A stretch of 64,000 nucleotides of DNA from Deinococcus arboris (lineage in GTDB: Bacteria > Deinococcota > Deinococci > Deinococcales > Deinococcaceae). The stretch covers positions 1 through 64,000 of the forward strand of contig NZ_WQLB01000011.1 in the NCBI RefSeq assembly GCF_009755355.1, in the 5' to 3' direction. Shown here piece by piece: positions 35,295 to 43,963 of the stretch. Position 1 is the stretch's first letter. Every line of letters starts with the position of its first letter. The position numbers and the translations under genes are program-made. The notes beneath the pieces were generated by a model. It was not told the origin of the DNA, ran no database searches, and worked only from the letters and a program-made list of their open reading frames with translations.

Positions 35295-36428
35295 TCAATT
35301 CGTGGGCTTCAGGGTGATGTCGGCGTTTTTGACCGGAGCCATGACGGTGCCGTCGCTGTCGTTCAGGAGGCCCAGCAGGTCGCCGTCACTCACGTCGCCG
35401 TCGCCGTCCTGATCCAGCCACGCCACCAGGCGATATTCGAGGCCCGGCGAAAGGTTGTTCAGAATGTAACTCACCTGCTGTCCAGACCCCTTGACGGTCA
35501 CAAAACGGGTGAAGCCCTCGTCGCAGTCCTCGCCGCCGTGGCCTGCCGGAACGCAGGCGAACACCACGGCGCCCTTCAGGTCGGTGTCGGCCCGCAGCGT
35601 GCCGGAAATGGTCGGGCCCCCGGACGAACCGGAACTGGCCGTGCTGGAGCTGGCGGCCGAGCCACCGGCTGATGGGCGGGCGTCGGGCACTGTGGCTGTC
35701 TCGGGGTGCCGGATTTCGACGTTCAGGGCGGGATTGGGCGCCCACATGTCCTTAATGAAGTCGCCGGTAAAGCTGCTACCCCACTCGCGCAGAATGGTGC
35801 CGTCGCCCTTCTGGCGTACCTCCAGCGGCTGACCGTTTTCAGTGGCCGTGACCTTGTAGGTGCCGTACATGACGTTCACCACGAACCAGCCGGCCAGATG
35901 CACCGGCCGGACCACCAGGGGTTTTCCGCTGCTGCCGTCGGCCAACTTGCCCACAGGTGTGAGGGTCAGCACCACCTTGTTGTAATCGACCAGGCTGGAG
36001 ACGCCGACACCCATCTGCACGGTCACGAGGCCCAGATTGCCGTAGGGCGTGGACGTATCGGGTTTCAGGACGAAGTCCACGACGCCGCCGACATTGCCCG
36101 GCACCACAGCCTGCCCTTTGGCACTGAGCGAGATGGGAATCTGGGCGCCCTTGTACTTCAGGGTCGTCTTGGCACTGACCTTAAAGGTAGTGGGCATGCC
36201 GTTGACGCTGATCTTGTAGTGGCCCTGGGCGTCGGTGCGGGTAATCAGGTTGCTGTTGTAGCCCAGCGTGTTGTCGGCCACCACCTCAACGTTGGGCAGT
36301 GGCGCGCCGGCTTGGTTGACCACGGTGCCAGTAATAAAGCCCCGGACGGCCTGGGTGGCGTGGGCGGAGGTGCACAGGCCGAGCGTGAGGGCCGAGGCGA
36401 AGATGGAGCGGGTTAGGATTCGGTTCAT
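35295..36428 (-). CDS. Secreted carboxypeptidase-regulatory-like protein, paralogue of the 30.1-kb lipoprotein
   Basis: Exported protein of 377 aa; CCCAGGAGGCTTCCCC precedes the ATG. A Sec signal (RSIFASALTLGLCTSAHATQ) leads straight into the same two beta domains as the 30.1-kb lipoprotein: GFITGTVVNQAGAPLPNVEV, NSNLITRTDAQGHYKISVNG, MPTTFKVSAKTTL, and NVMYGTYKVTATENG. The signal has a Cys but no clear lipobox. A Ser/Gly/Ala linker (about 250-270) joins a third, C-terminal beta domain (about 272-377) with DQDGDGDVSDGDLLG, a calcium-loop-like motif. It is the neighbour of the FAD oxidoreductase gene on the same strand. Probable surface or periplasmic binding protein; ligand unknown. Confidence 0.78.
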   Translation of the reverse strand: MNRILTRSIFASALTLGLCTSAHATQAVRGFITGTVVNQAGAPLPNVEVVADNTLGYNSNLITRTDAQGHYKISVNGMPTTFKVSAKTTLKYKGAQIPISLSAKGQAVVPGNVGGVVDFVLKPDTSTPYGNLGLVTVQMGVGVSSLVDYNKVVLTLTPVGKLADGSSGKPLVVRPVHLAGWFVVNVMYGTYKVTATENGQPLEVRQKGDGTILREWGSSFTGDFIKDMWAPNPALNVEIRHPETATVPDARPSAGGSAASSSTASSGSSGGPTISGTLRADTDLKGAVVFACVPAGHGGEDCDEGFTRFVTVKGSGQQVSYILNNLSPGLEYRLVAWLDQDGDGDVSDGDLLGLLNDSDGTVMAPVKNADITLKPTN

Positions 36429-36860
36429 GGGGAAGCCTCCTGGGCCGGAGCCCGGAAGGGCTGTTCGGCTGACCCCTGCACCTTAGGCCTGGGTGGATGA
36501 CAGCGGCGTGATGGGCTTTTCCGCCGTTTCACACTGTCTGGTACTGAGGATCGGCGCGGCCAGTCCCGGCGCAAGCGTCTTCGGTGCGGCTGGGCCCCGT
36601 GAAAGCGGCGCTTGCTGGGCGCCATCATCGGCGTGTCATCCGCCAGTCCTTGCTGGGCGAATCTGGCTTTTTCAACCTTCAAGGACTTATTGCAGCCTGC
36701 TCCAACTGACCGCACCTGGCCCGCGCCGCCCCTCGTCCCAGCGCCGAAGAAACGCAGAAAGCCCTTCGGTAACCGGCCCCTCTCAGTCGTTTCGCCGCCT
36801 GCGCTTCCCTGAACTGTTCCGGAGCGCGTTGTGGTGCTCTGTGGTGACGTCCAACCCTCA
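36429..36860. other. Divergent intergenic region, left part, 432 bp
   Basis: No gene is supported. A 199-codon plus-strand frame at 36493-37092 is Ser/Cys/Arg-rich, lacks a ribosome site and runs through a repeat element, so I treat it as chance. The promoter of the minus-strand secreted protein gene must lie here, but no clear hexamers were found. Confidence 0.45.
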
Positions 36861-37035
36861 TACGGATTCCGGCTGTTTCGCTGACCCACTGGGAAAGAAC
36901 CGATATGCAACATCCACCTCTGGAACCCGCTTTTGCTCCTTCTCGCTCTTCTGCGAAGCTCTCCGAGTCTGCTGCGCCGCTTTGTCAGTCTGCTCGGCGT
37001 TCATCGTTGATGGAAGCGATTGGGAGTTCGGATCG
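36861..37035. repeat. Dispersed intergenic repeat, copy B
   Basis: This copy opens with TACGGATTCCG and shares the next bases (CTGTTTCGC then GAC) with copy A, then has the core CTGGAACCCG and CCTTCTCGCT. The far terminus is degraded (GGGAGTTCGGATCG), so the right boundary is approximate. It lies just upstream of the SARP gene promoter. Confidence 0.6.
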
Positions 37036-37070
37036 CTGGCAATCTTCCGGAACCCCGGGGCACGATCCCG

Positions 37071-37076
37071 TATCAT
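37071..37076 (+). promoter_or_regulatory. Leaderless -10 box of the SARP-type regulator gene
   Basis: TATCAT followed by 6 nt (CGGGGC) and the ATG at 37083 matches the TAnnnT-N6-ATG layout seen at other starts in this window. No ribosome site is present. A palindrome TTCCGGAA lies about 20 bp upstream, near the -35 position. Confidence 0.55.
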
Positions 37077-37082
37077 CGGGGC

Positions 37083-39101
37083 ATGTCTGTAAGGATGGAC
37101 GCGCCCTGGCAGCTGGCTTTGCTGGGCCGGCCCCAGGTCACTCGCCCTGATGGCCAGAAAGCCGAGTGTCCGCCGCGCCTGCTGCTCATTCTTGCCTTCG
37201 TAGCTTTGGAGGGACGGACGGCACGGGCGCGGCTGGCGTCCATAATGTGGCCGGACGTTCTGGAAAGCGTGGCCCGCAACAACCTCGTCCACGCCCTGCG
37301 CCGCATTCAGGCGCTCAGCGGGGCGGGCCTGCTGCTGGTGGGCCGGGACATTGACCTGGCGCCGGGCGTTCAGCTGGACGTGGGGCCCCTGCTGCACCCG
37401 GAGCCCGGCCAAGACCCACCCACCTTCGGCCCGGCCCTGACCCTGCTGGACGGTCTGGATTTTGAACTCAGCGCCGACCTCGTGGCCTGGATTGAGGTGT
37501 GGCGTGAGCGGCTGACGCAGCTGGCTGTAGAGCAGGTGCGCCGGGCCGTAACCCGCGAGCAGGAGCAGGGGGACTTGCGGCGCGCGCTGGACTGGGCTGA
37601 ACTCTGGCTGCACACCGATCCTGTGTCGGAAGATGCCTACCGGACGCTGATGCGGCTGCATTACCTCAATGGCGACCGGGCAGCGGCCCTGCGAACGTAC
37701 CAGCGCTGCGTGACCGCCATTGAGCGGGAATTCGGCAGCGCCCCCTCAGCCGAAACGCACCGCCTGGCCGAAGAACTTGGGCGCCTGGCGCCTGCCCCGC
37801 CCGGAGACGCTTTGCCGTCGCCGCTGCCCCTGTCAGTGTCCCGCCCCCCGGTGCTGATTGGCCGGGAAGAAGCCTGGGCACGCATGGAAGCGGCCTGGGC
37901 CAGGGGACAGATCATCTTTATTTCTGGCGAGCCTGGGGTGGGCAAAAGCCGACTGCTTCAGGACTTCGTGCAGGCCAAAGGTTCACATGTGTGGCTGGAC
38001 GGCCGCCCCGGCGACCTGACGGTGCCGTACAGCACCCTTGCGCGCATCCTGCGCACCTACCTGCGGGCCGCGCCCGACGTTGAGCTGCCGGGTTATGTTC
38101 AGCAGGAACTGTCCCGGCTGCTGCCCGAATGCGCCGGTCCCGGCGGCCCACCCCCGCCTATCGTGGATGAGGAGGCGCGCCTGAGGTTCTATACCGCCAT
38201 CGGGGACGCCATCGTCCTGACGACCCAGGGCGCGTCGGTGATCGTTCAGGACGACTGGCAGTACTGCGACAAGGCGACCTCAGACTTCGGGGCGGCGTTT
38301 GCCTCCCGCACCTATCCGCTGGCCGAAGGCCAGACCGGGCCGCCGGGCATTGTCGCCTTCCGGGCCGGCGAGCTGCCCCTGCCCCAGAAAACCATGTTGC
38401 AGGGGGTGGTTCAGGGCGGTCAGGCCATTCATATCGAACTGGGCCCCCTGGACGAGGCCGACACCCGGCGGCTGGTGCACAGCCTGGGTGTGCCGGAACT
38501 GGAACCGCGCATCGCGGCCATCACACAACTGGCTGGGGGTTATCCCCAGTTTGTGCAGGAGGCGGTGCGGTATCTGCTGGAGGCCGGTGCCGACGATACG
38601 GGTCCCCTGCCGCTGCCCCCCCTGATTCAGGAGGTGCTGATGCGCCGCCTGGAGCAGCTGTCCGAACGGGCCCTGCATGTGGCCCGCGCGGCGAGTGTCT
38701 TGCAGCAGGATTTCACGGTGGACCTGATTGGCGAGATGCTGGGGCTGCCCTTGCTGGACGTGGCGGCCGCCTGGGAAGAACTGGAAGGGCGGCAGATTAT
38801 GCAGGGGGAACGGTTTAGCCACGACCTCCTGCTTCAGGCGGTGGCGGCGGGCATTCCGGCCAGCATCCGCCGGTTGCTGCACCGCAGCGCGGCCCGCACC
38901 CTGGAGCGTCATCATGGCAGCGCGCCGCGCATTGCCGGGCACTGGGCTTCTGGGGAGTCGCTCACGCAGGCGTCGGCGTGGTTTATCCAGGCCGCCGCCG
39001 CCGCCCGCGCTGCGTTCCGGCTGGATGAGGCCGAGGGCTTTGAGTGGCAGGCGCAGCAAACCGCCTCGGCGGCGCGCACGGCCGGCCCGGCAACTGCCTG
39101 A
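37083..39101 (+). CDS. SARP/BTAD-type transcriptional regulator with AAA/NTPase domain
   Basis: Regulator of 672 aa. An N-terminal winged-helix part (about 8-90: LLGRPQVTRPDGQ, RARLASIMWPDVLESVARNNLVHALRRIQ, cited in part) is followed by a bacterial transcriptional activation domain (about 95-240), with ALDWAELWLHTDPVSEDAYR and GDRAAALRTYQRC matching BTAD TPR helices. A Walker A motif (ISGEPGVGKSRLL, near residue 285) begins an AAA ATPase domain related to the LuxR/MalT-type signal-transduction ATPases. It ends soon after the ATPase, with no long C-terminal TPR array. Such proteins activate nearby genes in response to a ligand. The leaderless start at 37083 is preferred over an in-frame start at 37020. 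The target genes are not evident. Confidence 0.85.
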   Translation: MSVRMDAPWQLALLGRPQVTRPDGQKAECPPRLLLILAFVALEGRTARARLASIMWPDVLESVARNNLVHALRRIQALSGAGLLLVGRDIDLAPGVQLDVGPLLHPEPGQDPPTFGPALTLLDGLDFELSADLVAWIEVWRERLTQLAVEQVRRAVTREQEQGDLRRALDWAELWLHTDPVSEDAYRTLMRLHYLNGDRAAALRTYQRCVTAIEREFGSAPSAETHRLAEELGRLAPAPPGDALPSPLPLSVSRPPVLIGREEAWARMEAAWARGQIIFISGEPGVGKSRLLQDFVQAKGSHVWLDGRPGDLTVPYSTLARILRTYLRAAPDVELPGYVQQELSRLLPECAGPGGPPPPIVDEEARLRFYTAIGDAIVLTTQGASVIVQDDWQYCDKATSDFGAAFASRTYPLAEGQTGPPGIVAFRAGELPLPQKTMLQGVVQGGQAIHIELGPLDEADTRRLVHSLGVPELEPRIAAITQLAGGYPQFVQEAVRYLLEAGADDTGPLPLPPLIQEVLMRRLEQLSERALHVARAASVLQQDFTVDLIGEMLGLPLLDVAAAWEELEGRQIMQGERFSHDLLLQAVAAGIPASIRRLLHRSAARTLERHHGSAPRIAGHWASGESLTQASAWFIQAAAAARAAFRLDEAEGFEWQAQQTASAARTAGPATA

Positions 39102-39301
39102 CCCAGAGAGATTTGGAGGTCGCCTGAGAGATGCCCTCAGCAGTGACCAGGCAGGCAAGGTGGCTCAGCAGACCCAGTGACTGCCACCGCCAGCGGCTGA
39201 AGTGAAAAGCGGTCCACGGAATCCCGCTGTCAGGCTGAAACTGAACCCCAGGGGGGTCTCGCTCTAGGGGAGGCCGGGGGAGGAAGCGGTGGTCGACCAA
39301 C

Positions 39302-39709
39302 GGGCCTGTCCTGGACCATGCCGTTCTCCCGCTCTTTGAAGCGGTGCTGGCGGCCAAACCTGACTTCACCATCATGTACTCGTCGGCGGGGCTGCCTGGC
39401 TCGAAGGCGAATTACGCGGCCCTCAGCAAAATTGCCCCCACCCTGGCCTTCGATTTCGACGCGATGGACGCGGGGTGGCGCTCGGCCCTGGAGGAACTCG
39501 GCCGCGTCTTTGGCCGCACCCAGACGGCCGAGCGCTCCATCCAGACTTTTGACCGCCGGGTCACCGAGCTACGCGGCAGGCTCGCCCCCGTCCTGGCCTG
39601 GCCCAACACGGCCCTGCTGGTGATGTTTGAGCCGATCAGCGTGATGGCCCTGGGCCACACGGTGCAACTTCGCACCCTATGTGTGGCGGACGCTTTTGCC
39701 AGAAGCTAA
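39302..39709 (+). pseudogene. Remnant of an iron-siderophore ABC substrate-binding protein
   Basis: A 136-codon stretch reads as the middle of a FecB/FhuD-type siderophore-binding protein: LDHAVLPLFEAVLAAKPDF, KANYAALSKIAPTLAFDFDA, and GWRSALEELGRVFGRTQTAE followed by FDRRVTELR. The N-terminus, signal peptide and first lobe are missing, and after SVMALG the sequence turns into unrelated residues before a stop at 39707-39709. There is no start codon with a ribosome site. It is probably a deletion remnant of a lost siderophore uptake gene. Confidence 0.75.
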
Positions 39710-39878
39710 AACGAGGGCTTGCGCTCAAGGTCAATCGCAGTTTTCTCGGAGGGCCTCCAGCTGGACATCCCAGAGAGCTGTTCGGCGTACCGTGAGCGGA
39801 GCAGAGCTGATGACTGGCTTCTCAAGAACTGGGCCACTGGCCGCCCCTTGCACCAGAGGCCATACGAAGGAGACAACG

Positions 39879-40769
39879 ATGACAACCGAGGGCAAAGTTA
39901 TTCTCATCACGGGAACATCCAGCGGCGTGGGCCTTCACACCGCCCTTGAACTGGCAGCGGGCGGCCACCACGTCTACGCCACCATGCGAAATCCAGAACG
40001 TGCCGGGGTGCTGCGCCAACTGGCAGAGGAGCATGGAGTCACCGTCCATGTCCGCACGCTCGACGTGCAGCAGGACGACTCGGTGCGGGCCTGCGTCCAG
40101 GGCATTGTTGCCGAGACCGGGCGGCTGGACGTGCTGGTCAACAACGCCGGAGCTGGTCTGGTGCGCGCCACCGAACAGGCCAGTGACGAGGACGTGCAGC
40201 AGGTGCTGGACCTCAACCTGCTGGGTGTCATCCGCTGTGTGCGCGCGGTGCTGCCCGTCATGCGGTCGGCTGGACATGGGCAAATCGTCAACGTAACTTC
40301 AGTGGGTGGGCTGGTGGGGCAGCCTCTGAACGACCTGTACTGCGCCGCAAAGTTTGCCGTCGAAGGCCTGAGCGAGAGCCTGGCGTCCTATCTGGAGCCG
40401 TATTTCGGTATCCGGGTGCAGGTTGTCGAGCCTGGCGCCATCGCCACCAACTTCCTCAGCACAGTGCTGGCCGGACTAGAAGAATCGCCGGGGCCACTGG
40501 ACGAGGTGTACCGGCCAGTGCTGGACGATTACCTGGCCCCGATGGTGACGCTAATGGAGCAGGCGCGGGCGGGCGGCGGGCCGGTGGCTGTGGGGCAGAC
40601 GCCGCAGGAGGTCGCGCAGGTGATCGCGCGGGTGGTGTCGGGCGAGATCACGGCCTTTCGGACCCGGACCTCGGCGTCCGGCGAGGCCTTTACGGCGCTC
40701 AAGACCTCGGGCGACCCCACGGGCGACGCGCTGCTGACGCTGGTGCGGCAGCGGTTCCTGAACCGCTAG
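39879..40769 (+). CDS. Short-chain dehydrogenase/reductase (SDR)
   Basis: Classical SDR of 296 aa; the ATG at 39879 follows CGAAGGAGACAACG. The NAD(P) motif TGTSSGVG occupies 11-18, LDV at 61-63, NNAG at 88-91, and the catalytic set is S141, Y154 and K158 (YCAAK). M36-R37 after the second strand (YATMRNP) suggests NADPH preference, as Arg at this place binds the 2'-phosphate. It most resembles SDRs annotated as 3-oxoacyl-ACP reductase-like or retinol dehydrogenase-like enzymes. Substrate unknown. It is preceded by the siderophore-binding remnant and followed by a weak hairpin. Confidence 0.92.
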   Translation: MTTEGKVILITGTSSGVGLHTALELAAGGHHVYATMRNPERAGVLRQLAEEHGVTVHVRTLDVQQDDSVRACVQGIVAETGRLDVLVNNAGAGLVRATEQASDEDVQQVLDLNLLGVIRCVRAVLPVMRSAGHGQIVNVTSVGGLVGQPLNDLYCAAKFAVEGLSESLASYLEPYFGIRVQVVEPGAIATNFLSTVLAGLEESPGPLDEVYRPVLDDYLAPMVTLMEQARAGGGPVAVGQTPQEVAQVIARVVSGEITAFRTRTSASGEAFTALKTSGDPTGDALLTLVRQRFLNR

Positions 40770-40792
40770 CTGGCTGCTAGGCCCGCGCCCTT

Positions 40793-40814
40793 CACAGGAG
40801 AAAAAAAGCCTGTG
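40793..40814 (+). terminator. Weak hairpin after the SDR gene
   Basis: CACAGG (40793-40798) and CCTGTG (40809-40814) form a 6-bp stem around an A-rich loop about 25 bp after the SDR stop. There is no T-run, so its role as a terminator is uncertain. Confidence 0.4.
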
Positions 40815-40879
40815 CTGTTCAGAGACAGAGGCCCATGAGAGTTAGAACCGAATGTCCCGCTGAGCGCCTTGACGACTGA

Positions 40880-41009
40880 TACGGACTCCGATTAAATCGT
40901 TTGCAAAAACGGTTTAATCCGAGCAGAGCGAGCAGGGCGGGTTCCGGGCGTGGAGTTTGCACACCAGTTCTGTTCTGGTTTGTAGACGTAATAGACGGAA
41001 TCCGTATGA
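40880..41009. repeat. Dispersed intergenic repeat, copy C (inverted)
   Basis: Both termini are intact: TACGGACTCCG (40880-40890) and CGGAATCCGTA (40996-41006), an inverted pair. On the minus strand it reads like copy A: CGGATTCCGTCT, then a short hairpin, CTCCACGCCCGGAACCCG, CTCTGCTCGGATTAAA and the closing GGAGTCCGTATCA. It ends 9 bp before the stop of the convergent double-GNAT gene. Confidence 0.75.
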
Positions 41010-41017
41010 CTTTCCGC

Positions 41018-42082
41018 TCAGGCGTGTCGTCGGTCCAGATAGGTTCGGAGGTCGCTCATAGCCAGTTGCCAGTCCGTATGGATGAGGTACGTGCGAAACC
41101 CTAAGGCCTGATTGATGCGCAACATCCCGATGTTGTCCTTCGTATTGCCCGCGCGAATGAACCGAACGTCTGGGTTGAGGCGCTGTGCCGCCAGCAGGTT
41201 GGCCACTTTGATCCAGCGTCCCAACGAGTGCCGCCGGTGGTCAGGCTGCACAGCTGTCCCGTGCTGAATCATGATCGTGGGCCGCCCCACGTCCCAAAAC
41301 AACTCCGTGAACGCCACCACCGCTCCACTTGATCGGTGCTCTGCGAAGGTTGTAAGGCGTTGACGCCCAGTTGTGAACAGTTGTTCCTCCTGGCGCCGCA
41401 ACTCCTGCGGGGTCACGCTGACCGCTACCGCTGCGGCATGTTTGGTGCCTTGGGGTGCGGTCTGCATCGCGCCGTACGCCTGGGCAATGTTGGTCAGACG
41501 ATCCTGGGGATAGGGCCCCAGGTGTGACCAGGTACGGTACTCAGGCGCCGCTTCAGCGGCCTCACGTACCCAGTCTGCCAGCACTTGAGGGTTGAGGCTG
41601 TGGAGGTCCAACTCCATGAACTGCTGTTTCATCACCAGCTGTGCGCCAAGATGACGCAGGACCGCTTCACCACTGGGCAGACGGCTAGAGGCATTGGTCA
41701 GCAGCACCTGCCAGCCAGAGCGCTCTGCCAGGCTGGCAATCTCTACCAGGAGACGCCGAGCCAGGCCACGCTGACGGTGGGCAGCCAGGACGGTTAACTC
41801 GACCTCAGCCTGATGGATGTCATGAGCTTGAGGCAGGGTCACGGTCGCGCGGGCCACAACTTGGGTCTCTTCCCAGAGCAGGAGATAGTGTCGGTCTCTG
41901 GAGAGGTCAATTGTCCGGAGACCAGCAACGATGCTCTCGACATTAAAAGGTGGATCGCTCGGCATGCGCTCAGCCCGAATCATGTCGAGATGGTGGGCCA
42001 GTGCATGCAAGTGAAAATCGGATGCCGTGCTGGGGGTGAGTAGTTGGGGAGCCGGCAAGAAGCCTCCAGAGGGGTAGGTCAT
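41018..42082 (-). CDS. Tandem double-GNAT acetyltransferase
   Basis: Protein of 354 aa with two GNAT folds. The first (about 20-155) keeps a good acetyl-CoA loop (VLAAHRQRGLARRLLVEIA, with R-x-x-G-x-A). The second (about 195-345) has TAVQPDHRRHSLGRWIKVAN (R/Q-x-x-x-G form) and NTKDNIGMLRINQALGFRTY, the conserved C-terminal part with N and alpha-helix 4. Duplicated GNATs of this kind include mycothiol synthase-like and antibiotic-modifying enzymes. Mycothiol is not expected in this group, so I give no substrate. There is no ribosome site; a promoter with a short leader is annotated upstream. Confidence 0.85.
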   Translation of the reverse strand: MTYPSGGFLPAPQLLTPSTASDFHLHALAHHLDMIRAERMPSDPPFNVESIVAGLRTIDLSRDRHYLLLWEETQVVARATVTLPQAHDIHQAEVELTVLAAHRQRGLARRLLVEIASLAERSGWQVLLTNASSRLPSGEAVLRHLGAQLVMKQQFMELDLHSLNPQVLADWVREAAEAAPEYRTWSHLGPYPQDRLTNIAQAYGAMQTAPQGTKHAAAVAVSVTPQELRRQEEQLFTTGRQRLTTFAEHRSSGAVVAFTELFWDVGRPTIMIQHGTAVQPDHRRHSLGRWIKVANLLAAQRLNPDVRFIRAGNTKDNIGMLRINQALGFRTYLIHTDWQLAMSDLRTYLDRRHA

Positions 42083-42103
42083 GAGATGTGAGGCGTTGAC
42101 CGC

Positions 42104-42131
42104 ACTATAGAGAGCACCTGAAGGAAGCCAA
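42104..42131 (-). promoter_or_regulatory. Promoter of the double-GNAT gene
   Basis: On the minus strand TTGGCT (42126-42131) and TATAGT (42104-42109) are 16 bp apart. Transcription would start about 15 nt before the ATG at 42082, leaving almost no leader and no ribosome site. Confidence 0.5.
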
Positions 42132-42139
42132 AAACAACG

Positions 42140-42600
42140 GCGACACGATCAGCGAGTCTGGTCTGTTTATGGAAGACCTATCTCCAATATCACAGCCCTG
42201 TGGAAGCCCCTTTGCGCTCAAGCAGACAGGTCTGAACTTCATCAGAGCACGACTCGATATACATACCTATTTTTTTAGCTCTGGTCGAATGTTAGGACGA
42301 ATTGGATGAGCCAACAGTGGGAAGTTCTGATCTTGCCCTAGCGCAAGCTCAGAGAGGTTGGCGGCTGATCTCAGGTAAATGCGGGTGGAGGGCCAGACGC
42401 TCAACTTGGCAGGCGGTAAGAGCCTCCACTGCCAGAGGAGGTTAGACAGTGCCTTTCAGAGCCCATTCAGACATAGGCTTATACACGAAAGGGCGAATCC
42501 TAACGCTCTGCCGCTTGGCTCAACACCCAAGCCAGCCACAACCACGCAGAGTCGTTCCCTTCAGGGCCAGCCTCAGCACAAGTGCCGAATCACCTGACCG
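42140..42600. other. Intergenic region upstream of the first B12 riboswitch, 461 bp
   Basis: This has lower GC than the genes and includes a T-run near 42270. No coding sequence with local codon bias is seen. It probably holds the promoter feeding the riboswitch: TAGACT at 42615-42620 is a candidate -10, and the second riboswitch has TAGGCT at the equivalent place. Confidence 0.4.
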
Positions 42601-42626
42601 CGTTGGCCCGGTGCTAGACTTTTTCG

Positions 42627-42774
42627 ACCTGAGTCAGGGGAAGCCCGGTGACTGCGCTCCGCGCACATTCCGGCACTGTCGCGCAACGGTAATGGAGGCT
42701 TTGCCTCTTAAGTCCGAATGCCTCTCAGGGACGCAGAGCCTATTGGTTTCTGCACCTCTCGCCAAAAGAGGGCC
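42627..42774 (+). promoter_or_regulatory. Cobalamin riboswitch upstream of cbiM
   Basis: The leader carries the B12-riboswitch core: CAGGGGAAGCCCGGTGA, GCACTGTCGCGCAACGGTAA, then AAGTCCGAATGCC. It shares CCTGAGyCAGGGGAAG, CTGTCGCGCArCGGTAAT, CCGAATGCCTCTCAGGGACG and GCACCTCTCGC...AGAGGGCC with the second copy at 56.3 kb. The closing CCTCT (42755-42759)/AGAGG (42767-42771) hairpin belongs to the conserved unit. Between it and the cbiM start lie a 7-bp stem (TCCGCTC 42816-42822 / GAGCGGA 42835-42841) and a GCTCTAGAGC palindrome that could form the expression platform. Adenosylcobalamin would turn the downstream cobalt-uptake and chelatase genes off. Confidence 0.9.
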
Positions 42775-42900
42775 ACGACATGAGCCTTGCCTGACCCTTT
42801 CCAGTGTTCTCGCATTCCGCTCTGGCCCCGGCTGGAGCGGAGTGTTGCGTCTTCCGCTCTAGAGCCTTTCACCAGACGCGCAGGACCTAAGGAGAACTGG

Positions 42901-43641
42901 GTGTTCAGACCTCAATTCAGGGGGCGGCAGGTGGTGGCCCTGAGCGGCGCCGCCGCGTTGCTGCTCGGCTCGCAGGCACAGGCCATGCATATCATGGAAG
43001 GCTTTCTTCCCAGAGAGTGGGCCCTGGCGTGGTTTGTCATCACCGTGCCCTTTTTTGTTCTGGGTTTGCGGCGGCTGCGGCAGATGATGCGCGACCATAC
43101 CGAGAAAAAGCTGCTGCTTGCGCTGGCCGGGGCGTTCGTCTTTCTGCTCTCGGCGCTGAAACTGCCCTCGGTGACGGGGTCCTGCTCGCACCCGACCGGG
43201 GTGGGCTTGGGCGCCATCCTTTTTGGCCCGCTGCCGATGGTGGTGCTGGGGGTCATTGTGCTGCTGTTTCAGGCGCTGCTGCTGGCACACGGCGGCCTGA
43301 CCACGCTGGGCGCCAACGCTTTTTCGATGGCAGTGGCCGGGCCTTTCGTGGCCTACGTGGTCTGGCGCGTCCTGCAGCGGGCAGGGGCGAACCGCAATGC
43401 CAGCATCTTTACCGCTGCGGCGCTGGCCGACCTGCTGACCTACGTGGTGACCTCTGTGCAGCTGGGCCTGGTGTTTCCTGACCCGGCAGGCGGCGTGGCG
43501 GCGTCTACCCTGAAATTCCTGGGCATCTTCGCGCTGACGCAGATCCCGATTGCCATTGCCGAGGGGCTGCTGACCGTGCTGGTGCTGGATAAAGTCGTTG
43601 AATTCGAGGGCGAGGGGGCTGTTCGTGAAGCCCTCAGCTAA
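42901..43641 (+). CDS. cbiM: Cobalt ECF transporter substrate-capture subunit CbiM
   Basis: Membrane protein of 246 aa, the S component of the cobalt transporter CbiMNQO. The GTG at 42901 is preceded by CCTAAGGAGAACTGG; an in-frame extension to 42787 runs into the riboswitch leader. A signal peptide ends ...GSQAQA, so the mature protein starts Met-His-Ile-Met-Glu-Gly, the N-terminal Met-His that binds Co(II) in this family. Further hallmarks are [35 protein letters not shown] (cited as [15 protein letters not shown]) and [10 protein letters not shown]. It is the first gene after the B12 riboswitch, and its end overlaps cbiN. Confidence 0.97.
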   Translation: MFRPQFRGRQVVALSGAAALLLGSQAQAMHIMEGFLPREWALAWFVITVPFFVLGLRRLRQMMRDHTEKKLLLALAGAFVFLLSALKLPSVTGSCSHPTGVGLGAILFGPLPMVVLGVIVLLFQALLLAHGGLTTLGANAFSMAVAGPFVAYVVWRVLQRAGANRNASIFTAAALADLLTYVVTSVQLGLVFPDPAGGVAASTLKFLGIFALTQIPIAIAEGLLTVLVLDKVVEFEGEGAVREALS

Positions 43642-43957
43642 CCTGACCCCACTGGGCCGACTGGCCATCGTGCTGGGCATTGCCGCCCTGGTCATCCTGC
43701 CGCTCGTGTTCCTGAAAGGCGCCGAGTTCGGCGGCGCCGATGGGCAGGCCGAGACCGCCATCACGCAGATCGACAAGACTTACAAACCGTGGGCCTCTCC
43801 CCTTATCGAGCCGGCCAGCGGCGAGATTGAGTCGCTGCTCTTTGCCTTGCAGGCGGCGCTGGGGGCAGGTGTCATTTTTTACTACCTTGGGTATCAGCAG
43901 GGGCGCCGGAGAGGGCGAGGCAGTGAAGCGCCGGAAGTGCGGAACGCCGAGTTGTGA
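43625..43957 (+). CDS. cbiN: Cobalt transporter auxiliary subunit CbiN
   Basis: Small membrane protein of 110 aa with two transmembrane helices (about 12-30 and 75-93) enclosing an extracytoplasmic loop: [25 protein letters not shown] matches the CbiN loop (cited in part as [12 protein letters not shown]). CbiN contacts CbiM and is needed for cobalt loading. The GTG at 43625 follows GAGGGGGCTGTTC and overlaps the cbiM end by 17 bp; an in-frame start at 43598 is less likely. Confidence 0.93.
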   Translation: MKPSANLTPLGRLAIVLGIAALVILPLVFLKGAEFGGADGQAETAITQIDKTYKPWASPLIEPASGEIESLLFALQAALGAGVIFYYLGYQQGRRRGRGSEAPEVRNAEL

Positions 43958-43963
43958 CGGCCT

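Noticed and set aside
36493..37092. 199-codon plus-strand frame ahead of the SARP gene
   Set aside because: Ser/Cys/Arg-rich, no ribosome site, runs across a dispersed repeat and overlaps the better SARP start.
39318..39623. 101-codon frame overlapping the siderophore-binding remnant
   Set aside because: It is a frame shadow; the recognisable binding-protein sequence is in the other frame.
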